NCBI GenBank assembly: GCA_949357655.1
Contig: CASHTG010000016.1
Location: 992,001-1,056,000 of the forward strand
Direction of reading: 5' to 3'
DNA length: 64,000 nt
Source of the DNA: Parascedosporium putredinis
Taxonomy: Eukaryota > Ascomycota > Sordariomycetes > Microascales > Microascaceae
Below are positions 34,927 through 47,183 of this stretch, one piece after another. The notes beneath the pieces were generated by a model. That model ran no database searches. It was not told where the DNA came from and was given only the letters and a program-made list of their open reading frames with translations. The first letter of the stretch is position 1, and every line of letters starts with the position of its first letter. A program made the translations under genes and the position numbers.

Positions 34927-37900
34927 TAGATGACATTGATTCTTTCTCTCCGGGGCTGATCGCCACGAAGGGAGTACCTGTAAAATCAAAAGCATCCATG
35001 AATGTACCAACAATCTACCCCTAGAGTGAGAGCAGCAACCGTGACAGGCCATGACACCCAGCCCTATTCTTTTCTTTCGAGCTCCGCTTGTTCCATAAAG
35101 CTTCTCTTGTGGCTTCAGTCGACCATGCCGCCAGCCAGCACTACAGCGCACCTTTCACTTCCTCTCGCCAGCCCACGACTCAATCTAGACAAGCGCAGGC
35201 CCCGCCCTTCCCCGGCGGGCGACTGTTGGTCGAAGATGGTCGGGGTAGCATAGTCGGGGTAGCGTAGGCAGCAGCTGTTCACCCGCCCAACTTTGGCAAG
35301 AACTCTGGTTCAAGAGAGACATTCTTCTCATCCCTACGCCAACCCGCCTCTACAACCGACATATCGAATGTTGCTGGAAAGGACGGATGGCTGACGGGTT
35401 TGCGTCCAACTGGCCCCACTTACGTCCTCCAAAGAGCAGGGCTCTCGGATCGAGCGGCTCGAGAAGCAACCAGCGGGAGCGTGGGATAGATTAAAAAAGG
35501 TGCTGCAAAGGGGGAGGGGGTGTGTGATTGTCTGAGGTAACCAGCCGACGAACACAAAAAAGGGCGGTCCGGGAAAGGGTGGGGGTGGTGGTTAATAATA
35601 ATCCCCGCCCCGGCTCAAACCCCCAGATATTGCGGAAGAGCTCTTGCTTGGCAAAGAAAGGGAAAAGAAACAGGCGCCGTCTGACAACCCGGTTGCGGCA
35701 GGGTCTCTTTAGCAGCTGAGGCAAGGTACCGGAGCTCGAGACGGCAGCAGCAAATGTACTTTCAAAAGCCGCGATAGATTATCTAATAAGTTTCCTTTTC
35801 GAAGGGCCCCTCGTTCTTTTTGTTTTTAATACACATGGCCAAGGAGAAGGGCTCGGGGAATTTTTAGAGAAACTTAGAGAAAGCAGCGTTTTTCGGGAAC
35901 AGGGCCTTTTACATCATCGGGACCTGATGTTTTACGTACAAAGCATTTCTGCTGAAATGGGATTGAGGGCGTGTAACATGGCGCCCGCAGGCGGTGGATG
36001 AGGTGCTGGTAACCCCGAGGAGAGCCTCGCCAAGCTCAGGCTAGAAGCCAAATACCCTGAGTTACCTACCACTTAACATTGATGGGAACGCCGTGGGCAC
36101 ACAACCCGGGCTTTCACGCATAGCGAAGATCTACAAGTATGCACTTTCATGATCACAATCACCATCAGCTCATATGAGGGAAGCCAAGTGCGAGATAAAG
36201 CTCTAGTAGTAGAGCGATGAATCGGTTCGGCCTCGGTCAAAGTTCGCGATTCGGGCTTGGTGAAGGGAGGGGGCGGTTTCCATCCAGCCAAGCCCACAGG
36301 CCAACCTTTAGTCGTACGGAAGTGCTAAGGGTGGATGTAATGGTGTAATAACCGTATTGGACTGGATGTGTGTCGCAATTTCTCACCATGCTCAGGTTCA
36401 CCGAGGGTCTGCCGCTTAAATCAAACACCGGCTACTCTCATGGCGTAGAATGCGAGGGAAAAGTACGTTGGGAAGTTAGGAAGGGGGAGGGGAGTTGACG
36501 CTCTTCGCTTCTGTGACGGTTTCCGGTCGTCCTTGATCCTCCCGGCCGGATACCCCACTGGGCAGTAGATATCGTACGTCCAGCGCCGGCAATCCAGGGG
36601 CAATGCGAGTAACATTTTCAAGAGTGGAGACACTAGGCGTCCAGCCCGGTCTTTGTGTGTTAGTAAACCCTAATCCGTAAGGCCCTGGCCGGTGTCGGTG
36701 GTCCAAATTCGAGAAGGACTATCTATACTGACACGAAGACGAGTTCAAGAGGCCAGCAAGAGTGCTGCGGAAATACGTGATGAGAAACTTTTCTTTTTTG
36801 TCCATGAGGGGCCCTGCCGACCCTTTCAAGAATGGAGGTGCTGTGGCACGATACCACATAGTCCTCAAAGTCTCCATGAGTCCGCACACCCCCTCTCCTT
36901 GCCCATGGGGTAAAGTCGAGGTGTGGTACATATACAGTCTCATATCGTAGCGCGGGTTGAGAAAAAGAAGTCCCGGCGCCAACGAGCACATGAAGTGACA
37001 AAAGTAGCTCGCCTGGCCGTCCAACCATAAGTATTACCGAAGGACAATTCAATGGGTATTCGGGACGTCGACCAGACTCGTGCCTACATGTAAAGGGTGT
37101 GGAGGGTGGAACTTGGTCTATTGCGATCAATGAATCCAATGAATACATCCATTAAGTCCATGGACGGATTGATGTAATGCTTTGGAGCACCGCCCCCAAC
37201 CATCTCAACAGCTTGACATGTATCCCAAAGCATGGCCATGCTCATTCACCCCCATGGGCGGATTTCGAGTTCCTTTCGTCCTTTGGGTTAGTCCTGATCC
37301 CAATCGTGGGGTCTCGGTTCATTCGATCAAAGCGGTTAGAACACGCCAACGGGCGTACCGAGTGGAGGCGAACATTGAGCACTGGTCAGATATGGATTCC
37401 GCACAAGAGGGCTACTAGGCGGTGGCTAGCCTCTAATTTTAAGTTAATCTGACCTTGCTACTTGAATTCTACCAAGCCTTAAGAGCTCAAGGCAACCGTG
37501 ATTGAGATGGGCTCGTACTCGCTCGCTACACCTTGAAGGGGCCGGCGGTCCGGCACGCCTCAGGATGCAGTCTCTAGGATTCGATCACCCTCTGGAAAAT
37601 ACCGTTTTCGAAAAAGTCCCCGCAGAAACAAAGGAGACCAAGCAGACGTTTCCGTTTGGAAGAAGAGGGGAAAAGGGCCAGACCAGGACGTCTCGTGCCA
37701 TCTAACCTGCAAAGTAGAGGGATACGACTACGGAACCTGTGGGCCGTTTGAAGAACACCTCGGTCATGTACTTTTGTACAGCGAGATGCCCTTGAGCCGC
37801 GACCGGACTGTGGTGTTACGACGAGTCAACCAAGTTGAAAATTGATCCACCCATGTACTCTCTCTGTATCTTCATTCTTCCAGTGCGTTCAACAATTGTT

Positions 37901-40144
37901 CATTTCAAAATTGATCCCTCGATAAACAAGCCTGGCGCCGAGTTGTCCCAAACTCGTGGTCTTTTTTCCCCTTTGCAGAGGGCCTTTCCGAACATGGATC
38001 CTCGTTTTGATCGACTGTCGTCTAGATTTTTGACGCCCGAACCGATGCCCAGTCTTCCATGCCGAAGGCCAAGACTTTTGTTCTCTCTGCCATATCCCGG
38101 CGTCCACCGGCCCGTCACTACCACTCTAGAAGAATGACTGAAACGCTTTGGGATTGCCGCCATGCCACCCTCTCCGAGAGCCCCGGGAACCAACCCGCAC
38201 CTTTGCCAAGTCTTTACCCGCGAACCTCACGGGTGATTTCTTTCCCTCCTCATTTCTGTTTCCGGCGGGGTGGCTTGCAGGGTGCAGGTGAATGTACCTC
38301 CAGTTTGGCACACACTCTTCACTGCGACCCTTCTTGCCATTGCCTACTCAATCGTTGCTTACTTGGATTACATTGATTTGATGTACTCGCCAGTCTTTGT
38401 TTCGCCTCCACAGACCACCGCCCCAACACGCCCGCGAAATGGCCGCGAGGTGCTACTTGTACATTGCAGTGCTGCGCCAAGACCAAGCTCGGCACCGCTG
38501 ATAACCTCTAATTTAGGACCAAAGGAGGAAAAACGCCAAGACGTCGCCCATTCTCCGATGACCTCATAGAAGAGTGCAAGGTGGGCGGCGCTTATTCTTT
38601 TCTTCTTTTTCTTTCCTTGTTACTTGGTGGTGTAAAACGAAGCAAGCCAGGCAAGCCAGCATAAGCCCAGGAAAAACAATTAACAACGCAGGGACGGCGG
38701 GACAGATGTAGGACCCTTCATCTAGGTTTTGACACATGGCACTGGTCAGGTTTGCATTCCCTATCCGTTGTTCTGGGAAAGGTAAAATGGGGGTCCTTGT
38801 CCATCTGGAGCCCTTCAAAACCAGCCTTGAGAGAGGGTAGCTTGGTAGGTAGGGGTGAAGACCGAAGACCGAAGACCCTCAATTTCCGTTCCTGCGGGAG
38901 GTACATACAATGTTGAACTTGCCCCCAATGTTTAGATCACCATCGGCAAAGAATTTGCATACTTGTACGTCATTTGGCATGCTGGGAACCCTCGGTTTAT
39001 GCTTAGGTAGGGTTCACTTACTTGGGCTCGTGGACCAATCACTTCTGGGGATGATCCAATCCCCAAACCCTCCCGGGCGGTTTCGCATAAAAACGGCCGC
39101 ATCTATCATCGCTCAAAGCCAGCATCCTATTGCTCCCCGTATCAGGCCACCATCCCTTTCACTCGACCTTTTCCCCTTCTTTTCGTTGTAGGCTAGGGGT
39201 ATGCCGTTGAGGACATATGACTGGAATGGTGGCTTGTCGAGAATCTCCTTGTCTAGAAGGCTCCCTGCGTAGAGGGAGCCCTGTGGACAGGAGAACAGAA
39301 TGACTCTATATTATTGTAGATCGGCGCCGGCCTGATGTCTTGCCAAACGGCATCATCACCTCGACTATCTAGAGAGTTACACTCTCTTGGTGTAGCGGGT
39401 TAACACCCTATTTTGTATTGAAGATGGCCAGACTCGATGGGTCATCCGATGCCTATCCAGCCAACCAGCCTATAGGGCGGCGGCGTCATGGCATACTTAA
39501 TAGATCCATCAAGTTTATTGAAGGTACAAGATGATACCTCTTCTTATTCCTTTGAATTGTAATCCGCTCTCTTCACGGCCCCGCGGCTGCGCACCGTTTA
39601 CGGACTGAACAGGGGCGAAATGAAGGGCGCCCCAAGTTATAGAGGGTACAAAGTAGGTCCCCTGGTACTGTGTAGGCTAGAAAGAGTGAGTCAAATACGT
39701 CTCGAAATTCACTTTCCTGTTGCTGCCTCCCACGGCCCCTGGGCTGTCTCAGGGTGGAAGCAGGACTAGTTTAGTTGGCCATGGCAGCGGAACAAGAAAC
39801 TGCTTAGCTTCCTTCCATCCAAGCGGAAGATGGACGAAAGGGGAGGCGGCGCATGTGGGTGAGAGTGGCTTCGCGCGCCGGGGGCGGGGGTTCAAGGGGA
39901 ATCTAGGCCAAGTTTGTGGAGCAAGGCCGCGGGTGTCATTGAGAAGGGAATGTCGGGGAAAAGGAAGAAGAACGGAATGGGCGAGTCAACCCTGTAGCGC
40001 GGCCTAGTGGCTTCAGAGATGGCTCCTCCGGACGGCCAGTCTACTGATAGGGCGATTTCAACGACTACGGCCGAGATTAGGCCAAGTGACGGAGTGGCAA
40101 GGCTCAGGTTGACTTCTCATGACAATAGAGCGCGCCACTTGAAG

Positions 40145-40175
<31 letters not shown>

Positions 40176-41707
40176 GAGCGTTGCCTCTTAATCCGCTTAC
40201 TATTTACTCACCCGTTGGCCAGTTGGCTAGGGATCTCGACGGGATTTGAACCTCGACAGTGAATTGGGGTGTTTGATTCCCCTTGCCTTTCTTTTTTTTT
40301 CTTCTCCTTCTTCTGTTTGCCTAGATGTGGCTCCGTGTCTCGGCTTATTCTGAACTTTGAATCGATCCCATTGTATTGGGGTGGGCACTTGGGGGAGGCA
40401 AATCCTTATTTTTGGGTGCACCTTCTCCATTTCTTCCCCGCATTGCTGCTGGCCAACCTTGTAACATACTGGAGCAATACTGGGACGCCTATTGGCCGGG
40501 TCGACGCTCGGTAAGGATCGGTGGTGTTGTTCGAGGGAATGGTACGGGGATACGGAGCGCACGAAGCACCTCGTTTTTGTGGTGGCTACCCTCGATTTCT
40601 CCGCACCTCCTCCGCCCATCCATAGTGGGTAGTTGGGTAGTTGAGGGGGTGTGGTATACTTGCCCTTGTGGGAATTGTGGGAACGGAAGCAGCGCTCGGG
40701 ATTGAAGCTCCCCCAAAAGAGAGAGAATGGAAATAATCTCACCGTCGGTGACCCTTTCTATTTTCCCGCCCAACAGGGTTCGCTTATTCTCGATTTGACG
40801 AAAAATGCCACAGCAACCTCGAATTCCGCCGAGTTCGTCCTCAATTGAACCCAATTGACTGCCCTGCGTGTTTTTCCCCCTTCCCCTTCTTTCTCGAGCC
40901 TCGATCTGTTTGCGCCCACATCTCTGGGAAGGAGAAACCCTTGCACTTTTCACGCAAGGTAGCTATGACGTGACCTGTGACCTGTGGCGCGACACTTGGC
41001 GACTTGGCGGTACTTGCCCAAAAAGGTGGCCGCTTGGCCGCCCGTTCGTCCCAACGTCCCCGAGGAATAGCCCATTCGCTTCTTTGGGGGAGATGCCCCT
41101 GTGTGGCTATTTGTTATTTTCTCCTTCTCCGCACACCCCGACGTACCCTAGGCCCGAGAGATACCCCCGCCAGGCCCACACAAGTGTAGTGGAGGTAGAT
41201 TTGAGCTTCGGGGGTGGAATGTGGAATGTGAGAAGAAGGGGGAGCAACAAGGCAGCGGAGCGACGGAGTACCTGGCGACGCACGTCTACATTGTATTTGC
41301 CATTCACCCAGAAAGCTCGCCCCTCCTCCAAAACACCCGTGGATGAAAGGTCACTCTCGCAATGCTTTAAACACCCAGGCTCTCCCGTCCTTTTCTTCCC
41401 TCTCTGCCATCCTTTAGTTTCACCCATCATCTCTTCCCTTCCTCGACGACCTCTTTATCCCACCCTCTCTCCGTCTTCTTGTTCTTTTGCTCTCCAATCT
41501 CCACTCTTCTTTCTTGAACTTGTATTCTTTTTTCTTCTATACAATACCTCCTTGTGGTTCGTCGAACGAGAGCTTAACGAAGGACCACCTTGTGTTTCCT
41601 AGCTGCGCACAGCTTACACCCTCGGAACACCCTGCGAAAGAGCCGGTGTTTTCCTCACCCTCTCACACTCGTCGCGCGAAGACCTAAACGCAAACCATAG
41701 CGACACC
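34927..41707. other. 6.8 kb gene-poor stretch ending in the facA promoter
   Basis: No protein gene is supported; ORFs are short, overlap on both strands and lack family signatures. It holds a SINE-like insertion (40144-40321), a triple GAAGACC repeat near 38856-38876, and from about 41380 the pyrimidine-rich promoter/leader of facA. Confidence 0.55.
40144..40321 (-). mobile_element. Candidate SINE-like retroelement with poly(A) tail
   Basis: Read on the minus strand: a GGCAAAC repeat (40315-40321), an A-box-like AAGGCAAGGGG (9 of 11 against TRGYNNARNGG), about 28 nt further a B-box GGTTCAAATCC (+ strand 40242-40252), about 65 nt of unknown tail, a 24-nt poly(A) (40152-40175) and a second GGCAAAC (40144-40150). 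This order, RNA polymerase III boxes, poly(A), flanking direct repeats, is that of a tRNA-derived SINE. The arms around the B-box do not pair well, so it is not a working tRNA. The direct repeat is only 7 nt, so chance is possible. Confidence 0.4.
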
Positions 41708-44700
41708 ATGGCCGACGCCGCGCAACAACCAACCGCTCCCGCGGAGCCCACTAACGGCGTTGCCCCCGCGGCGACCAAGGCTGCTGAGCCTCCCGTAGGT
41801 GCCGTCGTTGTCGAAGCTCACCTCGTCGATACTCACCGTAAGCTACCCCTCCTCTGCCCCTCCCTCCCTCCCTCCCGTACTTATGGCCTGCTTTGGAGCT
41901 TTTGCAAGCTGCAGTGCTGGGCAAGTGCGGTTTCTCACGGCATTGAGAGCCATTGCTAATGTTGGACCTCGTTTTTAGAGCCCCTCCTGAGATGCTTGAG
42001 AGTGAGTGCCTACCCATCCATCATGGAGTTGCAGGTGTGGGATGGAATTGAGCCTCGATTGCGGCTCTCCTCCGTTTTTTTCCTTTTTCTTTTTCCCTTT
42101 ATAATTGCTTCTGCCAATCGCCAGCCTTGCGAAGCTTCGATCAAGCAAGCAACCTGCTCGTCACAATCGGCCTTGCGCCGATTTTGGTTTTGTTGGGTGC
42201 TAGGCATTTTCCCTTTGTCGCTTTTGTTCCCTCTTTTTGGGTCCTCATCCTTTTTTTCCTCCGGTTCTCCGTTGACCCGGCAGGTGCGGGACCGACAACA
42301 AGGTCTCCGCCTGCTAGCGGTTGGCTTGTCTCCGTGGTCATGTTGCAATGTCGCAATTACTAGCGTGGCAGTGGGCCGGAAACATGGAAGGCTTCTTGGG
42401 TAATCGCGCATAGAAAAAAATTTGCTAACAGCTTCCCTTGCAGGGCATCCTTCTCAACCCCACATTATGGGTAAGTAACCCCGAAATCTTCACCCCCAAT
42501 AATCCCCCAACCCCACCATCAAATGCAGCCCGCTTTGAGCCAACGAGCATTCAAGCAATGCGCATTGCCCCCACCATCCGCTCCTCTTCACTGCACAGCT
42601 CCACAGTCGTACCACCAAATCGTGGTGAGCAGACGGCTAAGTGCAAGCCAATTGATGTGCTAACCATGACTATTCATCAGGTCTCGAGCACTACCAGAGG
42701 CTGTACAATGAGTCTATCCGTGAACCGAAGCAATTTTGGGGCCGCCAGGCTCGGGAGCTCCTTTCGTGGTCGCGCGACTTCCAGACCGTCCAGGCCGGAA
42801 CCCTCGCCGGTGGCGACTGCGCCTGGTTCGTAGAAGGCCAGCTCAACGCTTCCTACAACTGTGTCGATCGTCACGCCTTCGCGGACCCCAATAGACCCGC
42901 TATCATCTATGAAGCCGACGAGCCTGGTGATGGCCGCATCGTCACCTTTGGTGAGCTCCTTCGTCAGGTCTCCAAGACTGCTTGGGTGCTCAAGCAGATG
43001 GGCGTCCGCAAGGGCGACACCGTTGCCATCTACTTGCCCATGATTCCCGAAGCCGTTGTCGCCCTGCTTGCTTGCGTTCGTATCGGCGCCGTCCACTCGG
43101 TCGTCTTCGCTGGTTTCTCCGCCGACTCCCTTCGCGACCGTATTGTCGACGGTAACTCCAAGGTCGTCATCACCACGGACGAGGGTCGGCGAGGCGGCAA
43201 GCTTATCGGTACCAAGAAGATTGTCGACGATGCCTTGAAGCAGTGCCCCGATGTCAAGAACGTGCTCGTCTACAAGCGCACCGGTGCCGAGATCCCCTGG
43301 TCCGAGGGCCGCGATTTTTGGTGGCACGAGGAGGCCGAGAAGTGGCCCGCGTACCTCTCTCCCGAGGACGTCAACTCGGAGGACCCCATGTTCCTTCTCT
43401 ACACTTCGGGATCCACCGGCAAGCCCAAGGGCGTCATGCACACCACCGGAGGTTATCTCACTGGCGCCGCCGCTACTGGCAAGTACGTGTTCGACCTCCA
43501 CCCCGGCGACGTCCATTTCTGTGGTGGCGATGTCGGTTGGATCACTGGCCACACCTACGTCGTATACGCGCCCCTATTGCTGGGTGTGACTACGGTCGTA
43601 TTTGAGGGTACTCCCGCGTACCCCAACTTCTCCAGATACTGGGATATCATTGATCAGCACAAGGTCTCGCACTTCTACGTCGCTCCTACTGCGCTCCGTC
43701 TCCTCAAGCGCGCCGGCGACGAGCACGTCCGCAACGAGATGGCCAACCTCCGCGTCCTCGGCAGCGTCGGCGAGCCTATTGCCGCCGAAGTGTGGAAGTG
43801 GTACTTTGAAATTGTCGGAAAGTCCCGATGCCAGATCATCGACGTAAGTTCTTTTTGTCTTTCTTTGTAGTTCTCCAGCCATCTATGCTGCCCGCGAAAG
43901 TAATGGCCAGTTGACTGACCCTTGATTGCATGAAACAGACATACTGGCAAACTGAGACGGGTTCCACGTCATCGCCCCGTTGGCGAGCGTCACCCCACAA
44001 AGCCCGGCAGTGCTTCTCTTCCCTTCTTCGGTATCGAGCCCGCCATTATCGACCCCGTGAGCGGCGAGGAGATCCAGGGCAACGATGTGGAGGGTGTCCT
44101 TGCCTTCAAGCAGTCCTGGCCTAGCATGGCCCGCACCGTCTATGGTGCTCATAAGCGATATATGGAAACCTACTTTGACGTCTACAAGGGCTACTACGTA
44201 AGCACACCCATTTGGAAACACCAAGAGCTTCTCATGGTATACTAACGTTTTTTGCCTTTGCTTGCGTAGTTTACTGGTGACGGTGCTGGCCGCGACCACG
44301 AAGGTTTCTACTGGATTCGCGGGCGTGTCGATGACGTCGTCAACGTTAGCGGCCATCGTCTATCGACTGCCGAAATCGAGGCTGCTCTCATTGAGCATCA
44401 CAACGTCGCTGAGGCTGCCGTCGTCGGTGTCCAAGATGAGCTGACTGGACAGGCCGTCAACGCCTTTGTCGCCGTCAAGGAGGTAACCGACGTTTCAGAC
44501 GCCCTCCGCAAGGAGTTTATCATGCAAGTGCGAAGGAGCATCGGTCCTTTTGCGGCTCCCAAGGCGGTGTACATTGTTCCCGACCTTCCCAAGACCCGAT
44601 CTGGCAAGATCATGCGCCGCATCTTGAGGAAGATCCTCGCTGGCGAGGAAGACCAGTTGGGCGACATCACCACGGTAAGTCATGGACTCATATTTCTAAC

Positions 44701-44826
44701 AACCTCGCCCTTACTCTTGACAAAGAGCTGTTTGGGGAGATACTAATAATGGTTGCTCTATAGCTGTCCGACCCCAGCATTGTGCCCAAGATTATCGATA
44801 TTGTACACGAGTCCCGCAGGAAGTAA
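41708..44826 (+). CDS. facA: Acetyl-coenzyme A synthetase
   Basis: Cytosolic enzyme making acetyl-CoA from acetate, ATP and CoA through acetyl-AMP. Exons: 41708-41837, 41979-42001 (23 nt as read), 42444-42470 (27 nt), 42681-43843, 43939-44197, 44270-44674, 44764-44826. The AMP-binding signature YTSGSTGKPKG lies near 43400-43432, GGDVGWITGHTY near 43523-43560, the TYWQTETGS loop spans the exon 4/5 junction, and the C-terminal lysine is in RSGKIMRRILRK near 44598-44635. One base is missing in exon 2 (APPEMLE frame) and two Cs in exon 5 (near 43968 and 43993); with these the exons total 691 codons, 690 residues. The tiny second and third exons encode PPEMLERHPSQPHIM, leading into GLEHYQRLYNESI. 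A CT-rich leader precedes the ATG. Confidence 0.95.
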
Positions 44827-46463
44827 ATAGCGAAACGGTATAGCTAAGGGTGTTTGTTGTCTCTTCTTTGGCAATGGTTTTGGAAAGCGAGACTTGGGAG
44901 TTAACACTTGTTTTTCTTTCTTTTGATTCTTCCCGGTTCTTAATACCACGTCTGATGTTTTGATGATGAATAGCCAAACCTCGGTTAAGAATATTGACCC
45001 AATAAAAAAGTTCTAAAAATCATGCACACGTTTATATGAAGAACAGGCTATGAAAAATGTGACAAGTACAAGCTTACTCCGCGGCTTCTCAACATATGGG
45101 ACGTTGGCACAGGGCACGGTCAACCTCTTTAGACTCTCGTTAGGTTATACGATGATAGTTCGCTTTGCCATTGCGAGCTCACGGATAGCATCCAATCTAC
45201 GTGTGCAGCGAGCGAGCTTGAGCTGGTGAGTGCACCATTCGCCACTACGAAGACGAGACCTGGCTCGTTGCCCCGTTCCCCCAACCGTGCTCCATCTGGG
45301 TTTTTTTTGGCGGGAGCTTCTTGAGACTGGGTTTGGGATGATGCCGCCCGAGGGGACATGGAGTTTACTCTTTGCCGTGAGGCTGTGCGGAGACAAGCGT
45401 CGAACAACAAAGAAAGGTTGCATCGATCCCGGAGTGCATGTGCGTGAGCCGCACCCTCTTACCAATGGTCAATGGTCCAATGGTCAAAACCCTCGATGGA
45501 CGCGTAACCGTGCCAAGAGGCGAGGAAAAGGGGAGGGAATCTTGATTGGAGGGGTGCGTGGGTGCCGAGACGGACCTCGAGCTTGCGGCACAGGCTGTTT
45601 TCTCCCTCTTGAACGCACTCTGTTGGGGAGGCAAGAGGTTGAGATATGATATGCGTCATGAGCGAGGAAGAGGAAATACAGAGCTTGGTGGTGGACATGG
45701 TGGATTCGGCCGAGATACCAATTTGACATCCCCTCCCATTCTTTAGTTTCTTCGTCGGTTTTTTTCCCTCTTTTACTTTTCTAATTTCACCCCTTCGTCT
45801 TGAAAGAGATAATACGGCGAAGGCGGAGTCGGGGCGAAGAGGGAAGGCGGGTGATGATGTGAGATTCAGCTGGTATATGACGAGAGAGAGAGAAAAACCC
45901 TGTCTTGTTTGGCCTGATGATAGCCCTGATTTTCCGAGACACCGACTAGATCTACATGGTTCGAAATTTCACAGTCTAGTCACTAATAGTAGGAGACTCG
46001 CATGCAGCATGTCGGGCGGCAAGGAAGGAAGAGACTCTCAAGATGGATGAAGGGCGCCACCATGCCACGCCAGGCGTCTCCGTGCATGCAAGAGGCCCCA
46101 AGACTCTCTCCTCCCATTGTGCAAACACAAGGGGTGGGGATGTATGGACCGAGTTTTTTTGTCTCTTCTTTGTAAACTACTATTCGTCTTCCGAGGACAG
46201 AAGATCGGGCGGGCGATGAGAGTAACGTTGGGAGAGCTTGTTGAAGCAGGTTAGCAACCTTCAAGTTGCGTTGGATTACGTGTGCGGTGGTTGTTATATG
46301 CGCCGAAATGCTTTTCGTGCAGCCTCAAGGGGCAGCCCAACCCTGTCGGGTCCGGATCGGCTGGGAGACACATCCGGTTTTTACGCAACGTGGTTCCAAG
46401 TTGTCACAAGTAGATTTTAACCCGTTTATACCTGGTTGCGCGAGGCTACGCCTGTACAGCTTG

Positions 46464-46495
<32 letters not shown>

Positions 46496-46658
46496 GGTAT
46501 TTATATTTCAACTCGGAAAAACTAATCGTGGACGTACGAGGTCTTGGGAGGTGATCTGCCGGAATCTTCGGGGAGAGTGGACACGAAGGAGCCGCCGTCA
46601 CCTCTTGGCAGACTAGATTGGGAAGAAGATGGGAAGATGGCAAAGGCAGAGAAGAATG

Positions 46659-46723
46659 CGTGCGTGTGTGTGTATGTGTGTATGTGTGTATGTGTGTATG
46701 TGTGTATGTGTGTATGTGTGTGT
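46659..46723. repeat. GTGTGTAT microsatellite
   Basis: About seven units of TGTGTATG with a flanking GCGTGCGTGTG start. Simple-sequence repeat in non-coding DNA. Confidence 0.9.
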
Positions 46724-47060
46724 CAATACATCCATAACATTGAGTACATCAAATGCATCAGCTGGAATAGGAGGACGGACTTGTTCTCAGCTGACAGCTA
46801 GAGCCATCGAGGAGAGATTATTTGTAAGTGGAGGGCAATTCAGTCGGGGAAACGGCGGCGGCGGCGGGGTTTTAGATGATGACGACGACTTTTTCTTCTT
46901 GGTCTCGGGTCTCCGCTTGATTCAGCCCATTCCTGCATGGTACATGTGTCTGGAGCTCTGTCACACATCCCGCCGAACCACTGATCTTGGATGTGTGATG
47001 CATGGGATTTTGGGATGACAAGCTTGTGGTCCTGCTGCAAGGTGAACGCTGCAGCGCAGA

Positions 47061-47183
47061 CTAGAAGAAGCGCACGAAGAACACGCCAATAAACAGCTTG
47101 AACAAGAGTACGAGTATTGTGAGGGCGACCAGTGGTATCGGTGTAAGACTTCTTGCGTTTTTCCTCTTCTTCTTCTTCCACAT
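47061..47183 (-). CDS. Possible small membrane peptide or tail-anchor exon
   Basis: A 40-codon frame starting MWKKKKRKNARSL, followed by a hydrophobic segment IPLVALTILVLLFKLFIGVF and ending VRFF-stop. The basic start plus single transmembrane helix at the very C-terminus is the layout of a tail-anchored protein. Just upstream a stop (TAG, about 47214) could be a splice acceptor, so this may be the last exon of a longer gene; I could not identify an upstream exon. No family is recognised. It may also be chance. Confidence 0.25.
   Translation of the reverse strand: MWKKKKRKNARSLTPIPLVALTILVLLFKLFIGVFFVRFF

Noticed and set aside
40222..40260. Possible tRNA on the minus strand, from GGTTCAAATCC
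   Set aside because: The T-arm does not pair (two good pairs only) and no matching 5' acceptor or D-arm exists upstream; instead a poly(A) follows, so it was treated as a SINE-like candidate.
46474..46495. Poly-T as the tail of a second SINE-like element
   Set aside because: No B-box or A-box was found at a suitable distance and no flanking direct repeat was seen.
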